Source: Sphingomonas bacterium (GTDB lineage: Bacteria > Pseudomonadota > Alphaproteobacteria > Sphingomonadales > Sphingomonadaceae). Taken from it: 64,000 nt of DNA. The notes under the pieces were generated by a model. It was not told where the DNA came from. It did no database searches and was given only the letters and a program-made list of their open reading frames with translations. Position 1 is the first letter of the stretch. Every line of letters begins with the position of its first letter. The position numbers and the translations under genes were made by a program. Below are positions 53,441-62,126 of this stretch, piece by piece. The DNA is taken from NCBI GenBank assembly GCA_030149245.1, contig JASBRX010000028.1, positions 1 to 64,000 of the forward strand, read 5' to 3'.

Positions 53441-54331
53441 ATGCGCAGGCTTCCGCCCCTCACCGCCATCGAGGCGTTTGTCCAGGTCGCACGACTGGGA
53501 TCGGTCAAGGCCGCGTCGGAGGAACTGGCGCTGTCATCGCCCGCCCTGAGCCGCCGTGTGCAGGCGCTGGAGCGGTTCATCGGAAAACAATTATTCGAAC
53601 GGCGACATCAGGCGATGAAGCTGAACGCCGAGGGCGAGCGGCTGCTGCACCTGATCGCGCCCGCGCTCGACACGATGAGTGACGCGATCGAGAGCATGAA
53701 CAGCGGGACCGAAGTGCTGCGGCTGCGGCTGGGTACGCCGTCGCTGTTCGCGAGCCAGCGGCTGCTGCCTTATCTCACGTCATTGCGTGCGGTGCACCCG
53801 CAGCTTCACCTCGACATCGATACCGGCGGGCATGGCATGTCGCGGCTGGGCGACGGGCTGGATGCCGCGATCGTGCTGGCGCGCGATATCGAGCCGACCT
53901 TGTATGGGCGACGACTCGACCGCAACCGCATCCGCCCGGTGGCGGCGCGGCGGCTGGCGCATGGGCCGGAGGCGATCGGCCGGCCCGAGGAGCTGGCCGG
54001 CTATTCGATCCTGGCGCATCGCGACATGGCCGACAGTTTCGAGATCTGGCGCGCGGCCTTGGGCTTGCCCGATCTGGAGCCGGTGTCGATCGACCTGTTC
54101 GATTCGGGATCGCTGTTGCTGGAGGCGGCGGCGCAGGGGGTGGGGATCGCCTTCATGCTCGATTCGCACCGGATTGATCCCGACGACCCCCGCATCGGGA
54201 CGCTGTTCGGTGAGCCGAGCGTCAAGAGCCCGTACAGCTACTGGTTCGTCTGCCGCCCCCGCGCGTTGGAGCAGCGGCCGGTGAAGCTGTTCCACGACTG
54301 GCTGATCGGGTTGTTCGATATCGAGGGCTAG
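53441..54331 (+). CDS. LysR family transcriptional regulator
   Basis: The 296-residue protein has a winged helix-turn-helix (LPPLTAIEAFVQVARLGSVKAASEELALSSPALSRRVQALE) in the first 60 residues and a substrate-binding domain afterwards, similar to GcvA-like regulators. Its likely operator lies in its own upstream region. No neighbour is an obvious target other than itself and possibly the Cdc48-type gene across the divergent space. Confidence 0.92.
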   Translation: MRRLPPLTAIEAFVQVARLGSVKAASEELALSSPALSRRVQALERFIGKQLFERRHQAMKLNAEGERLLHLIAPALDTMSDAIESMNSGTEVLRLRLGTPSLFASQRLLPYLTSLRAVHPQLHLDIDTGGHGMSRLGDGLDAAIVLARDIEPTLYGRRLDRNRIRPVAARRLAHGPEAIGRPEELAGYSILAHRDMADSFEIWRAALGLPDLEPVSIDLFDSGSLLLEAAAQGVGIAFMLDSHRIDPDDPRIGTLFGEPSVKSPYSYWFVCRPRALEQRPVKLFHDWLIGLFDIEG

Positions 54332-54346
54332 ACCCTGCCGCGATTG

Positions 54347-54745
54347 TCACTGAACCGGTGGGTGAGCCATTATATTACATTGCTCTATCGTCGCGACATT
54401 GTGCCTCTGGTCGAATACGCCGATGGTGACGCGCACCGGTTTTTCGGTGGCGTCAAATACATCGTCTGGCTCGTCGATTCGACGCTTAGAGGCACCGTCG
54501 GTCTCAACCAGGATGAACAATATCAGGTTGCGATCAATCGGTTGGGACCGAAAATCGTAACGATAATAGCGATCCCAGCGGCTTAGCTTTGCAATGCATG
54601 GGAGTGGCTCAATGGCTTTCTCAATGATCTCGACTAACGCCGGTGACGGAATGTCACGAGCAACGGGCACTTGAGCACGGGTCTGCGATGCGGGCGCAAT
54701 TAGCAACGCTCCCATCGCTATCCCGACAGCGCTGGCAAACCTCAA
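54347..54745 (-). CDS. Secreted small hypothetical protein
   Basis: I do not recognise a family. The 132-residue protein has a signal peptide (about 1-24, ending TRAQ) and then a mixed sequence with CIAKLSRWDRYYRYDF and LILFILVETDG, and two cysteines that might pair in the periplasm. Its base composition is visibly less GC-rich than the neighbours, with codons such as TTA and ATA, which hints at recent gain or weak selection. The start overlaps the ftsK stop by four bases. Confidence 0.6.
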   Translation of the reverse strand: MRFASAVGIAMGALLIAPASQTRAQVPVARDIPSPALVEIIEKAIEPLPCIAKLSRWDRYYRYDFRSQPIDRNLILFILVETDGASKRRIDEPDDVFDATEKPVRVTIGVFDQRHNVATIEQCNIMAHPPVQ

Positions 54746-57057
54746 AGCGGCCGCCCGTCCTGATCCATCAGCACCTCGCGCCGGCCGACATGGTCGGGGC
54801 GCGAAACTAATCCGTCCTTCTCCATCCGTTCAACGAGGCGCGCCGCCGAGTTGTAGCCGACGCGCAGCTGGCGTTGCAGCCATGACGTCGATGCCTTCTG
54901 GCTCTCCGCGACCAGCTGGACCGCGCGGCGGTAGAGCTGTTCCTCGGGGGAATCCTCGCCGGTCGGGGCGCCGTCGAGGGCGAACTCTCCGCCCTCCGGT
55001 TCCTCGGTGACGGCGGAGATGTAATCGGGTGCGCCCTGTGAGCGCCAATGATCGGCGACTGCCATCACTTCTTCATCCGACACGAACGGGCCGTGGACGC
55101 GGGCGATCTGCTTGCCGCCGGGCATGTAGAGCATGTCGCCCTTGCCCAGCAGCTGTTCGGCACCCTGTTCGCCCAGGATCGTGCGCGAATCGATCTTCGA
55201 CGTGACGTGGAAGCTGATTCGGGTCGGCAGGTTCGCCTTGATCACGCCGGTGATGACGTCGACCGAGGGGCGCTGCGTCGCCATGATCAGGTGGATGCCC
55301 GCCGCGCGCGCCTTTTGCGCGAGGCGCTGGATCAGGAATTCGACTTCCTTGCCCGCGGTCATCATCAAATCGGCGAGCTCGTCGACGATGATCACGATCT
55401 GCGGCAACGGAGTGAGGTCGAGCGTTTCCTCTTCGTACAAAGGCTTGCGCGTTTCGGGATCATAGCCGACCTGGACCTTGCGGCCGAGCTTCTGCCCCTT
55501 GGCCAGCGCCTGGCGGACCTTGTCGTTGAAGCTGCCCAGCGAGCGGACATTGACCGACGCCATCATGCGATAGCGTTCCTCCATCTGCTCGACCGCCCAG
55601 TTGAGCGCGCGCACCGCCTTGGGCGGGTCGGTGACCACGTCCGCCAGCAGATGCGGGATATCCTTGTACATGCTGAGTTCCAGCATCTTGGGGTCGATCA
55701 TGATCATGCGGCACTGGTCCGGGGTCAGCCGGTAGAGCAGCGACAGGATCATGCAGTTGAGCCCGACCGACTTGCCCGATCCGGTGGTACCGGCGACGAG
55801 CAGATGCGGCATCGGCGCGAGATCGGCGATGACCGGATCGCCCGCGATATTCTTGCCCAGCACGATCGGGAGCTGTGCGCCCAGATCCTCGAACGTCTCG
55901 CTGCCAATCAGTTCGTGGAGCGACACGGTTTCGCGCTTCACGTTCGGCAGTTCGATGCCGATGACGCTGCGGCCGGGGATGGTCGCGACGCGGGCGGAGA
56001 CGGCGGACATGTTGCGCGCGATATCGTCGGCAAGCTGGACGACACGGCTGGCCTTGATGCCGCTTGCGGGCTCGAGCTCGTACATCGTCACCACCGGGCC
56101 GGGGCGGACTTCCACAATCTGGCCCTTCACATGGAAGTCGTCGAGGACGGATTCGAGCAGGCGAGCGTTGCGCTCCAGCGCCGCCTTGTCGATCGCAGCG
56201 GTCCCGCTCTTGGTCGGTTCCTTGAGCAATTTGAGCGGGGGAAGCTGGTAGGTGCCCTTGAAATCGAGCGTCGCCTGCACCGGCTTGGCCTTGGGCGGCT
56301 GCGGCGCGGGGGTGCGGTCGGCGATGACCGGGCCGGGGCGTTCGTCGGGCAGTGCCAGCTTGCGCGGGCGTGGCGCGGCGGGGGTGAAGACGTCGTCGGC
56401 ATCGTCGATGTCGGTGTCAAACGGCAGCGCGCCGACCGCCTCCCGCTGGGTCTTGCGCGGCAGGCGGAGATGCTGGCGGAAATCGAACTGCACGCTGCGC
56501 GCCCACAGGATGACGCCGCCGATGCCAAGGATCAGCCCGACCGCACGGGTGCCCCACAGCGTAACCGTCGCGTCGCCGCTCAGGCCGAGCAGCCCGCGCA
56601 CCGCGCTGACGACGGCAAGCCCGAAGACCCCGCCCCAGCCGCCGGGCAGCTCCATCACCGCCGCGCTGGAAATCGACGCGAGCGCCGCGCCCATCAGCGC
56701 AATGCCGCCGAGTGCGCCCAGCAGCATGCGCCGCCAGTTCCCCGCCCCCTCGCCGCGCCACAGCCGCAGTCCGATAATGATCCCGACGGGCGCGAGCAGC
56801 ACGATCGGCAGGCCACCGATTGCCAGCAACAGGTCGGCGAGCCACGCGCCCGGTTCGCCCAGCAGGTTGCGTGCGGGGCCGCCGGCGGCGGTGTTGAGCG
56901 AGGGATCCTCGCCATTATAGGTTCCGATCGCGAGCACCCCGGCCAGCGTCAGCGCGAACAATACGATGGCGCCGATCAGCGCCCCGCTCCGTCGTGCCCC
57001 TGCCCGCATCGTGTCACGCCACAGCATCGGCTGCGCCCGGCTCGCCATCATTCCCAC
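54742..57057 (-). CDS. ftsK: DNA translocase FtsK
   Basis: The 771-residue protein has four N-terminal membrane helices (first 190 residues), a linker shorter than in E. coli, the motor domain with Walker A GTTGSGKS near 428 and VDELADLMM, and a C-terminal winged-helix gamma domain (STSWLQRQLRVGYNSAARLVERME) that reads KOPS. It moves the terminus DNA at division and activates XerCD. The gene starts at ATG 57057 and is divergent from the UbiH-type gene. Confidence 0.95.
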   Translation of the reverse strand: MGMMASRAQPMLWRDTMRAGARRSGALIGAIVLFALTLAGVLAIGTYNGEDPSLNTAAGGPARNLLGEPGAWLADLLLAIGGLPIVLLAPVGIIIGLRLWRGEGAGNWRRMLLGALGGIALMGAALASISSAAVMELPGGWGGVFGLAVVSAVRGLLGLSGDATVTLWGTRAVGLILGIGGVILWARSVQFDFRQHLRLPRKTQREAVGALPFDTDIDDADDVFTPAAPRPRKLALPDERPGPVIADRTPAPQPPKAKPVQATLDFKGTYQLPPLKLLKEPTKSGTAAIDKAALERNARLLESVLDDFHVKGQIVEVRPGPVVTMYELEPASGIKASRVVQLADDIARNMSAVSARVATIPGRSVIGIELPNVKRETVSLHELIGSETFEDLGAQLPIVLGKNIAGDPVIADLAPMPHLLVAGTTGSGKSVGLNCMILSLLYRLTPDQCRMIMIDPKMLELSMYKDIPHLLADVVTDPPKAVRALNWAVEQMEERYRMMASVNVRSLGSFNDKVRQALAKGQKLGRKVQVGYDPETRKPLYEEETLDLTPLPQIVIIVDELADLMMTAGKEVEFLIQRLAQKARAAGIHLIMATQRPSVDVITGVIKANLPTRISFHVTSKIDSRTILGEQGAEQLLGKGDMLYMPGGKQIARVHGPFVSDEEVMAVADHWRSQGAPDYISAVTEEPEGGEFALDGAPTGEDSPEEQLYRRAVQLVAESQKASTSWLQRQLRVGYNSAARLVERMEKDGLVSRPDHVGRREVLMDQDGRPL

Positions 57058-57133
57058 CCGTGTTCGATAATCGTTCCAATCATCCCCCTTGTGGACTCTG
57101 GCGTCAAGGCGAGCGAGCGCCTAACTGCGGGAT

Positions 57134-58351
57134 ATGACCCAGGCAGACCTTCTCATTCTCGGCGGCGGACTGGTCGGGAGCGCGCTTGCCGTGGCGCTCG
57201 ACGCGCATGGCATCTCCAGTATCGTGATCGACCCGGCGGACCCGGACGCAATCCTGGCGGCCGGCCATGACGGGCGCGCCTCCGCCATCGCCGCCGCGCC
57301 GCTGCGCATGCTGGAGGCGATTGGCCTGGCCGACGATCTGGCAGGCAAGGGCTGTCCGATCGAGAGCATTCGCGTGTCGGATGGGTTGAAGCCCGGCAAG
57401 CTCGACTTCGATCCACTGGAGGGCGAAGGCGCGCTCGGCACGATGTTCGAGAATCGCGACCTGCGCCGCGCGCTGATGGCCGCGGCGCAGCGCGCACCGC
57501 TGGCAGATGTGCGGATGAAGACCCGCGCTTTGTCGGTCGCGCGCGATGCGACCGGCGTCACCGCGACGCTAGATTCGGGGGAGACGGTGCGCGCGCAATT
57601 GCTGATCGGGGCCGAGGGGCGCGCATCGCCGACGCGCGATGCCGCGCTGTTGCGGGTGGCGCGCTGGAACTACGACCATGCGGCGATCGTGACCTCGCTG
57701 CATCACGAGCATAGCAACGAAAATACCGCGTTCGAAATCTTCTACCCGCAGGGGCCGTTTGCGATCCTGCCGCTGCGCGACGATGCGAACGGCCATCGCT
57801 CGGCGATCGTGTGGTCGGTGAAGCGCAGCGAAGAGGCGGGGATGATGAAGCTGTCCGAACGCGGCTTCCTTGCCGAGGCGGACAAGAAGATGGGCGGGTT
57901 TCTGGGGAGGCTCGGGCCGCTGGGGCCGCGCTTCAGCTATCCGCTCGGCTTTCACCACGCGGCGAAGATCACGGCGGAGCGGCTGGCGCTGGTCGGCGAC
58001 GCCGCGCACGGCATCCACCCGATTGCGGGGCAGGGGGTCAATGTCGGCTTCCGCGATGTCGCGGCCTTGGTCGAGGTGCTGGTCGAGGGGAAACGGCTCG
58101 GGCTCGACATGGGCGATCCCGCGCTGCTGTCGCGCTACGAACGCTGGCGCAGCCTCGACACGATGATGGTCAGCATCGCGACGGACGCGCTGACGCATCT
58201 GTTCGGCCTTCCGGGCGGCGCGGCGAACGCGGCGCGGCGGTTCGGGCTTTCTGCAGTGGACAAGGTGCCGACGCTCAAAAACTGGTTCATGGCCGAAGCG
58301 CGCGGCGAATCGGGCAAGGTGCCGCGATTGCTGCATGGGGAGATGGCTTAG
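57134..58351 (+). CDS. UbiH/UbiF/VisC family FAD-dependent hydroxylase
   Basis: The 405-residue protein has the FAD-binding GGGLVGSALAVAL near the N-terminus, the middle GAEGRASPTRD motif, and GDAAHGIHPIAGQGVN near 295. The family hydroxylates the ring of ubiquinone precursors. The exact carbon (UbiH, UbiF or UbiL type) is not resolvable by eye. The start lies about 76 bases from divergent ftsK. Confidence 0.9.
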   Translation: MTQADLLILGGGLVGSALAVALDAHGISSIVIDPADPDAILAAGHDGRASAIAAAPLRMLEAIGLADDLAGKGCPIESIRVSDGLKPGKLDFDPLEGEGALGTMFENRDLRRALMAAAQRAPLADVRMKTRALSVARDATGVTATLDSGETVRAQLLIGAEGRASPTRDAALLRVARWNYDHAAIVTSLHHEHSNENTAFEIFYPQGPFAILPLRDDANGHRSAIVWSVKRSEEAGMMKLSERGFLAEADKKMGGFLGRLGPLGPRFSYPLGFHHAAKITAERLALVGDAAHGIHPIAGQGVNVGFRDVAALVEVLVEGKRLGLDMGDPALLSRYERWRSLDTMMVSIATDALTHLFGLPGGAANAARRFGLSAVDKVPTLKNWFMAEARGESGKVPRLLHGEMA

Positions 58352-58362
58352 AAGGGGGAGCT

Positions 58363-58806
58363 ATGAGCTGGGACTTGTATGCGCAGGACTTCCCGGACGT
58401 TGAAACGGTCGCGGCAATTCCGGATGATTTCCTCCCTCAACCGCTCGGTCCGCGTGAGGATGTCATCGCTCGAATAAAGGCCGCTATCCCCGCTGCGGAT
58501 TTTAGCGACCCGAGTTGGGGCCTGATCCATCAGGACGACTGGTCAGTCGAGGTCAATGTCCGAGACGACGCGATCTGTAATGGCTTCTCGCTCTATGTGC
58601 GAGGCGGCGGTGAGGCGGCGATGGACTGCGTCGCTACCATCCTGCAAGCCACGGGGACGCGTGGCGTCGACATGCAAACGGGCGAGTTTTTCGAGCGCAA
58701 GGCAGCGTCGGACAGCTTTGGCGTCTGGCAGTCCTATCGAGATCAAGTTGTCGCTGAGGTGCGCAAACCGAAACCCGGATTCTTTGGGCGGCTGTTCGGA
58801 CGCTAA
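58363..58806 (+). CDS. Cytosolic hypothetical protein (147 aa)
   Basis: I recognise the pattern but no named function. The protein MSWDLYAQDFP..IPDDFLPQPLG has an acidic N-terminal half, ADFSDPSWGLI in the middle, a GFSLYVRGGGEA strand and a basic C-terminal tail (KPKPGFFGRLFGR). Similar proteins are scattered in proteobacteria, sometimes as immunity-like neighbours of toxins. A GGGGGAG site precedes the ATG. It lies 11 bases after the UbiH-type gene and may be co-transcribed. Confidence 0.7.
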   Translation: MSWDLYAQDFPDVETVAAIPDDFLPQPLGPREDVIARIKAAIPAADFSDPSWGLIHQDDWSVEVNVRDDAICNGFSLYVRGGGEAAMDCVATILQATGTRGVDMQTGEFFERKAASDSFGVWQSYRDQVVAEVRKPKPGFFGRLFGR

Positions 58807-58808
58807 CC

Positions 58809-59429
58809 CTACTGCAACGTCCCCTCTTCCCCCTCATGCCGCCCGAAAAACTGCATCAGCTGGATGATCAGTTCGGCGCGGTCGGCGATGCTGTCGGCTT
58901 CGAGCAGCGCCTGTTTGGCGGCGGGGTCGAAGGGGGCGATCTGGGCGATGCCGTTGACGAGGTTCTGGTCGTCGAGCCGCGCGACCGCTTCCCAGTCGAC
59001 GGCATAGCCCTGCACCTCGGCAAATCGGCGCGATTCGAGTTCGAGGGCGGCGCGGGCACCCATTGAAAGGGTTTCGTCGACCGGATCGGCGATCAGCTCG
59101 GCTTCGACCTGGCGGAACAGGGTGGTCACCTCCAGCTCACGCAGGATGCGGAAGCGCGACAGCCCCTCCAGCACCACGTTGAATCGGCCATCCTCCATCG
59201 CCTCGACATCGGCGATGCGGCCGACACAGCCGATCTCGAACAAGGGCGGCTTCTCGCCACCACCCTTGGGCTGAATCATCGCGATGCGGCGGTCGCGGGC
59301 GAGGCTGTCATTGACCATCGCCCGGTAGCGCGGCTCGAAAATATGCAGCGGCAAGTGCATGCCGGGGAACAGCAGCGCCCCGGGCAGCGGGAAGATCGAG
59401 AGACGCGTGCCGGTCGCCAATGCGGTCAT
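58809..59429 (-). CDS. LON peptidase substrate-binding domain protein
   Basis: The 206-residue protein is a free-standing LON N-terminal domain, with RLSIFPLPGALLFPGMHLPLHIFEPRYRAM and GCVGRIADVE. It has no ATPase or protease part. Its role is unknown, though it is conserved in many bacteria. I placed the start at ATG 59429. An upstream in-frame start lies inside the thioredoxin gene, which it overlaps by four bases. Confidence 0.88.
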   Translation of the reverse strand: MTALATGTRLSIFPLPGALLFPGMHLPLHIFEPRYRAMVNDSLARDRRIAMIQPKGGGEKPPLFEIGCVGRIADVEAMEDGRFNVVLEGLSRFRILRELEVTTLFRQVEAELIADPVDETLSMGARAALELESRRFAEVQGYAVDWEAVARLDDQNLVNGIAQIAPFDPAAKQALLEADSIADRAELIIQLMQFFGRHEGEEGTLQ

Positions 59430-60337
59430 CCGAACAGGATCGCGGACAGCTTGCGGCGATGCGCCGACACCCACGGATCCTCGAGCCCGACCGCTTCGAA
59501 CAGCTTGAGCAGACGCGCGCGGGCGGCGCCGTCATTCCAGTCCTTGTCCTCGGCGATCATCGCCAGCAGCGTGTCGGCGGCTGCCTGACGGTCACCCGCC
59601 ATCAGCGCGCCGGCCAGCTCGTAACGCGCCTCCATATCGCCGGTCGCGGCCTTGGCGCGCAATTCGCCGAGTTCATCGTCACCGGCGGCGGCGGGTGCTT
59701 CCTGCGCCAGGCTCAGCGCGGCGCGGGCGCGTTCGACCTCGGGCGCCTTGGCGGCATCGTCGGGCAAGGCGGCGAGTACGGCGGCGGCTTCGTCGAGACG
59801 CGCCAGCGCGGTCAGCGCGCGGGCGCGGCCGGCAGCGGCCTGTGCATTGTCGGGTGCGATTTCGGCGATCTGTTCGAAGATCGACAGCGCGCGTTCGGTC
59901 TCGCCGCCGGCCAACACCCCTTCGCCCATCGCCAGCAGCGGTTCGAGCTCGGCCGCCTGTGCAGCTTCGTCGCTTTCGACCGGGATCTGGCGCAGGATCT
60001 GGTCGAGCATCGCCTTGAGCTGACCCTCGGTGCGCGCATTGGTCAGATCGGCGACCAGCTGGCCCTGGAACATCGCATAGACGGTCGGGATCGATCGCAC
60101 CTGGAACTGCGCGGCGATGAACTGATTCGCGTCGACGTCGATCTTGGCGAGCATCACGCCCTTGTCGGCATAGTCCGCTGCCACCTTTTCCAGCACCGGG
60201 GCGAGCGCCTTACACGGCCCGCACCATTCCGCCCAGAAATCGAGGATGACGAGCTTCGTCAGCGACGGTTCGGCGCTGTCGCGGCGAAATGCCTCGACGG
60301 CGTCCTTGTCGGCGGCGGAGAGTCCTAGCGTGGCCAC
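59426..60337 (-). CDS. Thioredoxin/TPR chaperedoxin (CnoX/YbbN type)
   Basis: The 303-residue protein has a thioredoxin domain (DFWAEWCGPCKALAPVL, Cys39 and Cys42) and a C-terminal TPR-like half rich in alanine (ALSIFEQIAEIAPDNAQAAAGRA). CnoX proteins hold oxidised or unfolded clients and pass them to GroEL. Unlike E. coli CnoX (SXXC), both cysteines are present here. It leads a two-gene unit with the LON-domain gene. Confidence 0.9.
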   Translation of the reverse strand: MATLGLSAADKDAVEAFRRDSAEPSLTKLVILDFWAEWCGPCKALAPVLEKVAADYADKGVMLAKIDVDANQFIAAQFQVRSIPTVYAMFQGQLVADLTNARTEGQLKAMLDQILRQIPVESDEAAQAAELEPLLAMGEGVLAGGETERALSIFEQIAEIAPDNAQAAAGRARALTALARLDEAAAVLAALPDDAAKAPEVERARAALSLAQEAPAAAGDDELGELRAKAATGDMEARYELAGALMAGDRQAAADTLLAMIAEDKDWNDGAARARLLKLFEAVGLEDPWVSAHRRKLSAILFG

Positions 60338-60526
60338 GGCGAATCCCTTGTCGTTCGAATAATGCGTTGTGCCCTATTTGGGCGCTTGCGGGCTCAGGGC
60401 CAACCCCCTGAGCGGGAATCGCGAATCCCGAAACTTCCCCCTTGCAGACCCACAAACCCGCTGCTAGAGCCCGCCACCTTGCCCCGCCCCCTCGGCTTCC
60501 CGAGCGGGCACATATGGCGCCAGAGA

Positions 60527-60601
60527 GCGGGCGTAGCTCAGGGGTAGAGCACAACCTTGCCAAGGTTGGGGTCGAGGGTTCGAATCCCTTCGCCCGCTCC
60601 A
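60527..60601 (+). tRNA. tRNA-Gly (anticodon GCC)
   Basis: The 75-base gene has an acceptor stem GCGGGCG/CGCCCGC, D arm with AGCTCAG-GGGTAGAGC, anticodon stem closing TTGCCAA with GCC at 60559-60561, T arm GGGTTCGAATCCC, and an encoded CCA end (60599-60601). It reads GGC and GGU codons. The following genes are ordinary, so I see no integrated element using it as an attachment site. Confidence 0.97.
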
Positions 60602-60781
60602 GTCGCCGCGCGGCAAACGCGCCTGTCCTATAATCCTGCCGATGCGCGTTTGCGAACGCGCGGATTCGCAAACTGCCCCCTTCCTGCCCTTTTCGTACCG
60701 GGTCGCGTACCTAATTATCTGTTCAAACAGGCTTTCAGCCGCGTCACGCGTGGCTCTGTGTGGATGATTGGAGTTTGGACC

Positions 60782-61234
60782 ATGACGATCGAAGGACCGG
60801 TGCGGCGCACGGCGCGTCCGCGCGCATGGATGATGGCGATGGCCGGGCTGGCGATGCTGGCCATGCCGCTGGGTGGGGCGAGCGCCGCCGGGAATGGCAT
60901 GGCACAGCTTGTGTCGAGCGAATGGCGCAACCCGAGCAACAGCGTGCATATCCGCATCACCCCCTGTGGCGATCGCGTATGCGGCACGGTGATCTGGGCG
61001 AGCGAAAAGGCCAAGGCTGACGCGCGCAAGGGTGGAACCGACAAGCTCGTCGGCGCCAACCTGTTCCGCGAATTCCGGCAGGTCGGCCCTGGCCAGTATA
61101 AGGGCCGCGTGTTCGTGCCTGACATGAACCGCACTTTCAGCGGCCAGATGCGGATCCAGGGCAATGCGATGATCGGCAAGGGCTGTGTCCTCGGCTTTAT
61201 CTGCAAGTCGCAGACCTGGACGCGTATTTCGTGA
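60782..61234 (+). CDS. DUF2147 family secreted protein
   Basis: The 150-residue protein has a signal peptide (about 1-36, ending GASAA) after a basic lead. The DUF2147 domain follows, with SEWRNPSNSVHIRITPCGDRVCGTVIW and YKGRVFVPDMNRTFSGQMRI. Members are periplasmic proteins of about 120 residues with lipocalin-like predicted barrels and unknown ligand. A GGAG site seven bases before the ATG at 60782 favours this start over ATG 60764. Confidence 0.88.
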   Translation: MTIEGPVRRTARPRAWMMAMAGLAMLAMPLGGASAAGNGMAQLVSSEWRNPSNSVHIRITPCGDRVCGTVIWASEKAKADARKGGTDKLVGANLFREFRQVGPGQYKGRVFVPDMNRTFSGQMRIQGNAMIGKGCVLGFICKSQTWTRIS

Positions 61235-61269
61235 TGCGCGGGAGTGCCGTGGCGCGCTAAGCACCCGGC

Positions 61270-62082
61270 ATGGCACGATCCACAAATCTGGCACCCATAC
61301 GCACCGGCATCGGCGGCTGGACCTTCGAACCCTGGCGCGGGACCTTCTATCCCGAAGGTCTGGCGCAGAAGAAGGAGCTGGAGTTTGCCAGCCGCCAGCT
61401 CGGCGCAATCGAGATCAACGGCACCTATTATTCGGGGTTTAAGCCCGCGACCTTTGCCGGCTGGGCGGCGAGCGTACCGGATGGATTCGTCTTCGCGGTC
61501 AAGGCGTCGCGCTATTGCACCAATAGAAAGGTCCTCGCGGACGCGGGCGAGTCCATCGCCAAGTTCGTGGGACAGGGTATCGTCGAGCTGGGCGACAAGC
61601 TCGGCCCGATCCTGTGGCAGTTCATGGCGACCAAGAAGTTCGACGCCGATGATTTCAGCGCGTTCCTGAAGCTGCTTCCGGCCCGTCATGAGGGGGTGAT
61701 ACTGCGCCACGCGGTGCAGGTGCGGCACGAGAGTTTCGCGGTGCCGGAGTTTGTGGGGATGTGCCGCGATGCGGGCGTTGCGATCGTCTATGCGCACTCG
61801 CCCGAATACCCCGCGATTGCCGATGTGACCGGCGATTTCGTCTATGCGCGGCTTGAGTCGGGGGAGGACGACAATCCGGTTTGCTACCCCGACTCCGAGC
61901 TCGATCGCTGGGCGGAAGCGGCGCGATGCTGGGCAGCCGGCGGGCGGCCAGCGGGCCTCCCCTATGTCGAGGATCGCGACCCGCCCGTGACCCCGCGCGA
62001 AACTTTTGTGTTCCTGATCCACGGCGGAAAGGTGCGGGCGCCCGCCGGGGCGCAGGCACTTGCCGAGCGGGTGCGCGGCTGA
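61270..62082 (+). CDS. DUF72 domain-containing protein
   Basis: The 270-residue TIM-barrel-like protein has the DUF72 motifs TGIGGWTFEPWRGTFYP, EINGTYYSGF and FAVKASRYCTN. The function of the family (YecE) is unsettled, and a link to UV or tRNA-related enzymes has been proposed from structure only. The gene lies 35 bases after DUF2147 and is followed by an acyltransferase gene. Confidence 0.9.
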   Translation: MARSTNLAPIRTGIGGWTFEPWRGTFYPEGLAQKKELEFASRQLGAIEINGTYYSGFKPATFAGWAASVPDGFVFAVKASRYCTNRKVLADAGESIAKFVGQGIVELGDKLGPILWQFMATKKFDADDFSAFLKLLPARHEGVILRHAVQVRHESFAVPEFVGMCRDAGVAIVYAHSPEYPAIADVTGDFVYARLESGEDDNPVCYPDSELDRWAEAARCWAAGGRPAGLPYVEDRDPPVTPRETFVFLIHGGKVRAPAGAQALAERVRG

Positions 62083-62126
62083 GCGCGACCGGGGCACAGT
62101 CTGCGCCGCCCGCAGCGTGGTTCCAT

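Noticed and set aside
60527..60601. tRNA-Gly as an attachment site of an integrated element
   Set aside because: No integrase gene or repeated tRNA end is seen nearby, and the following genes are ordinary.
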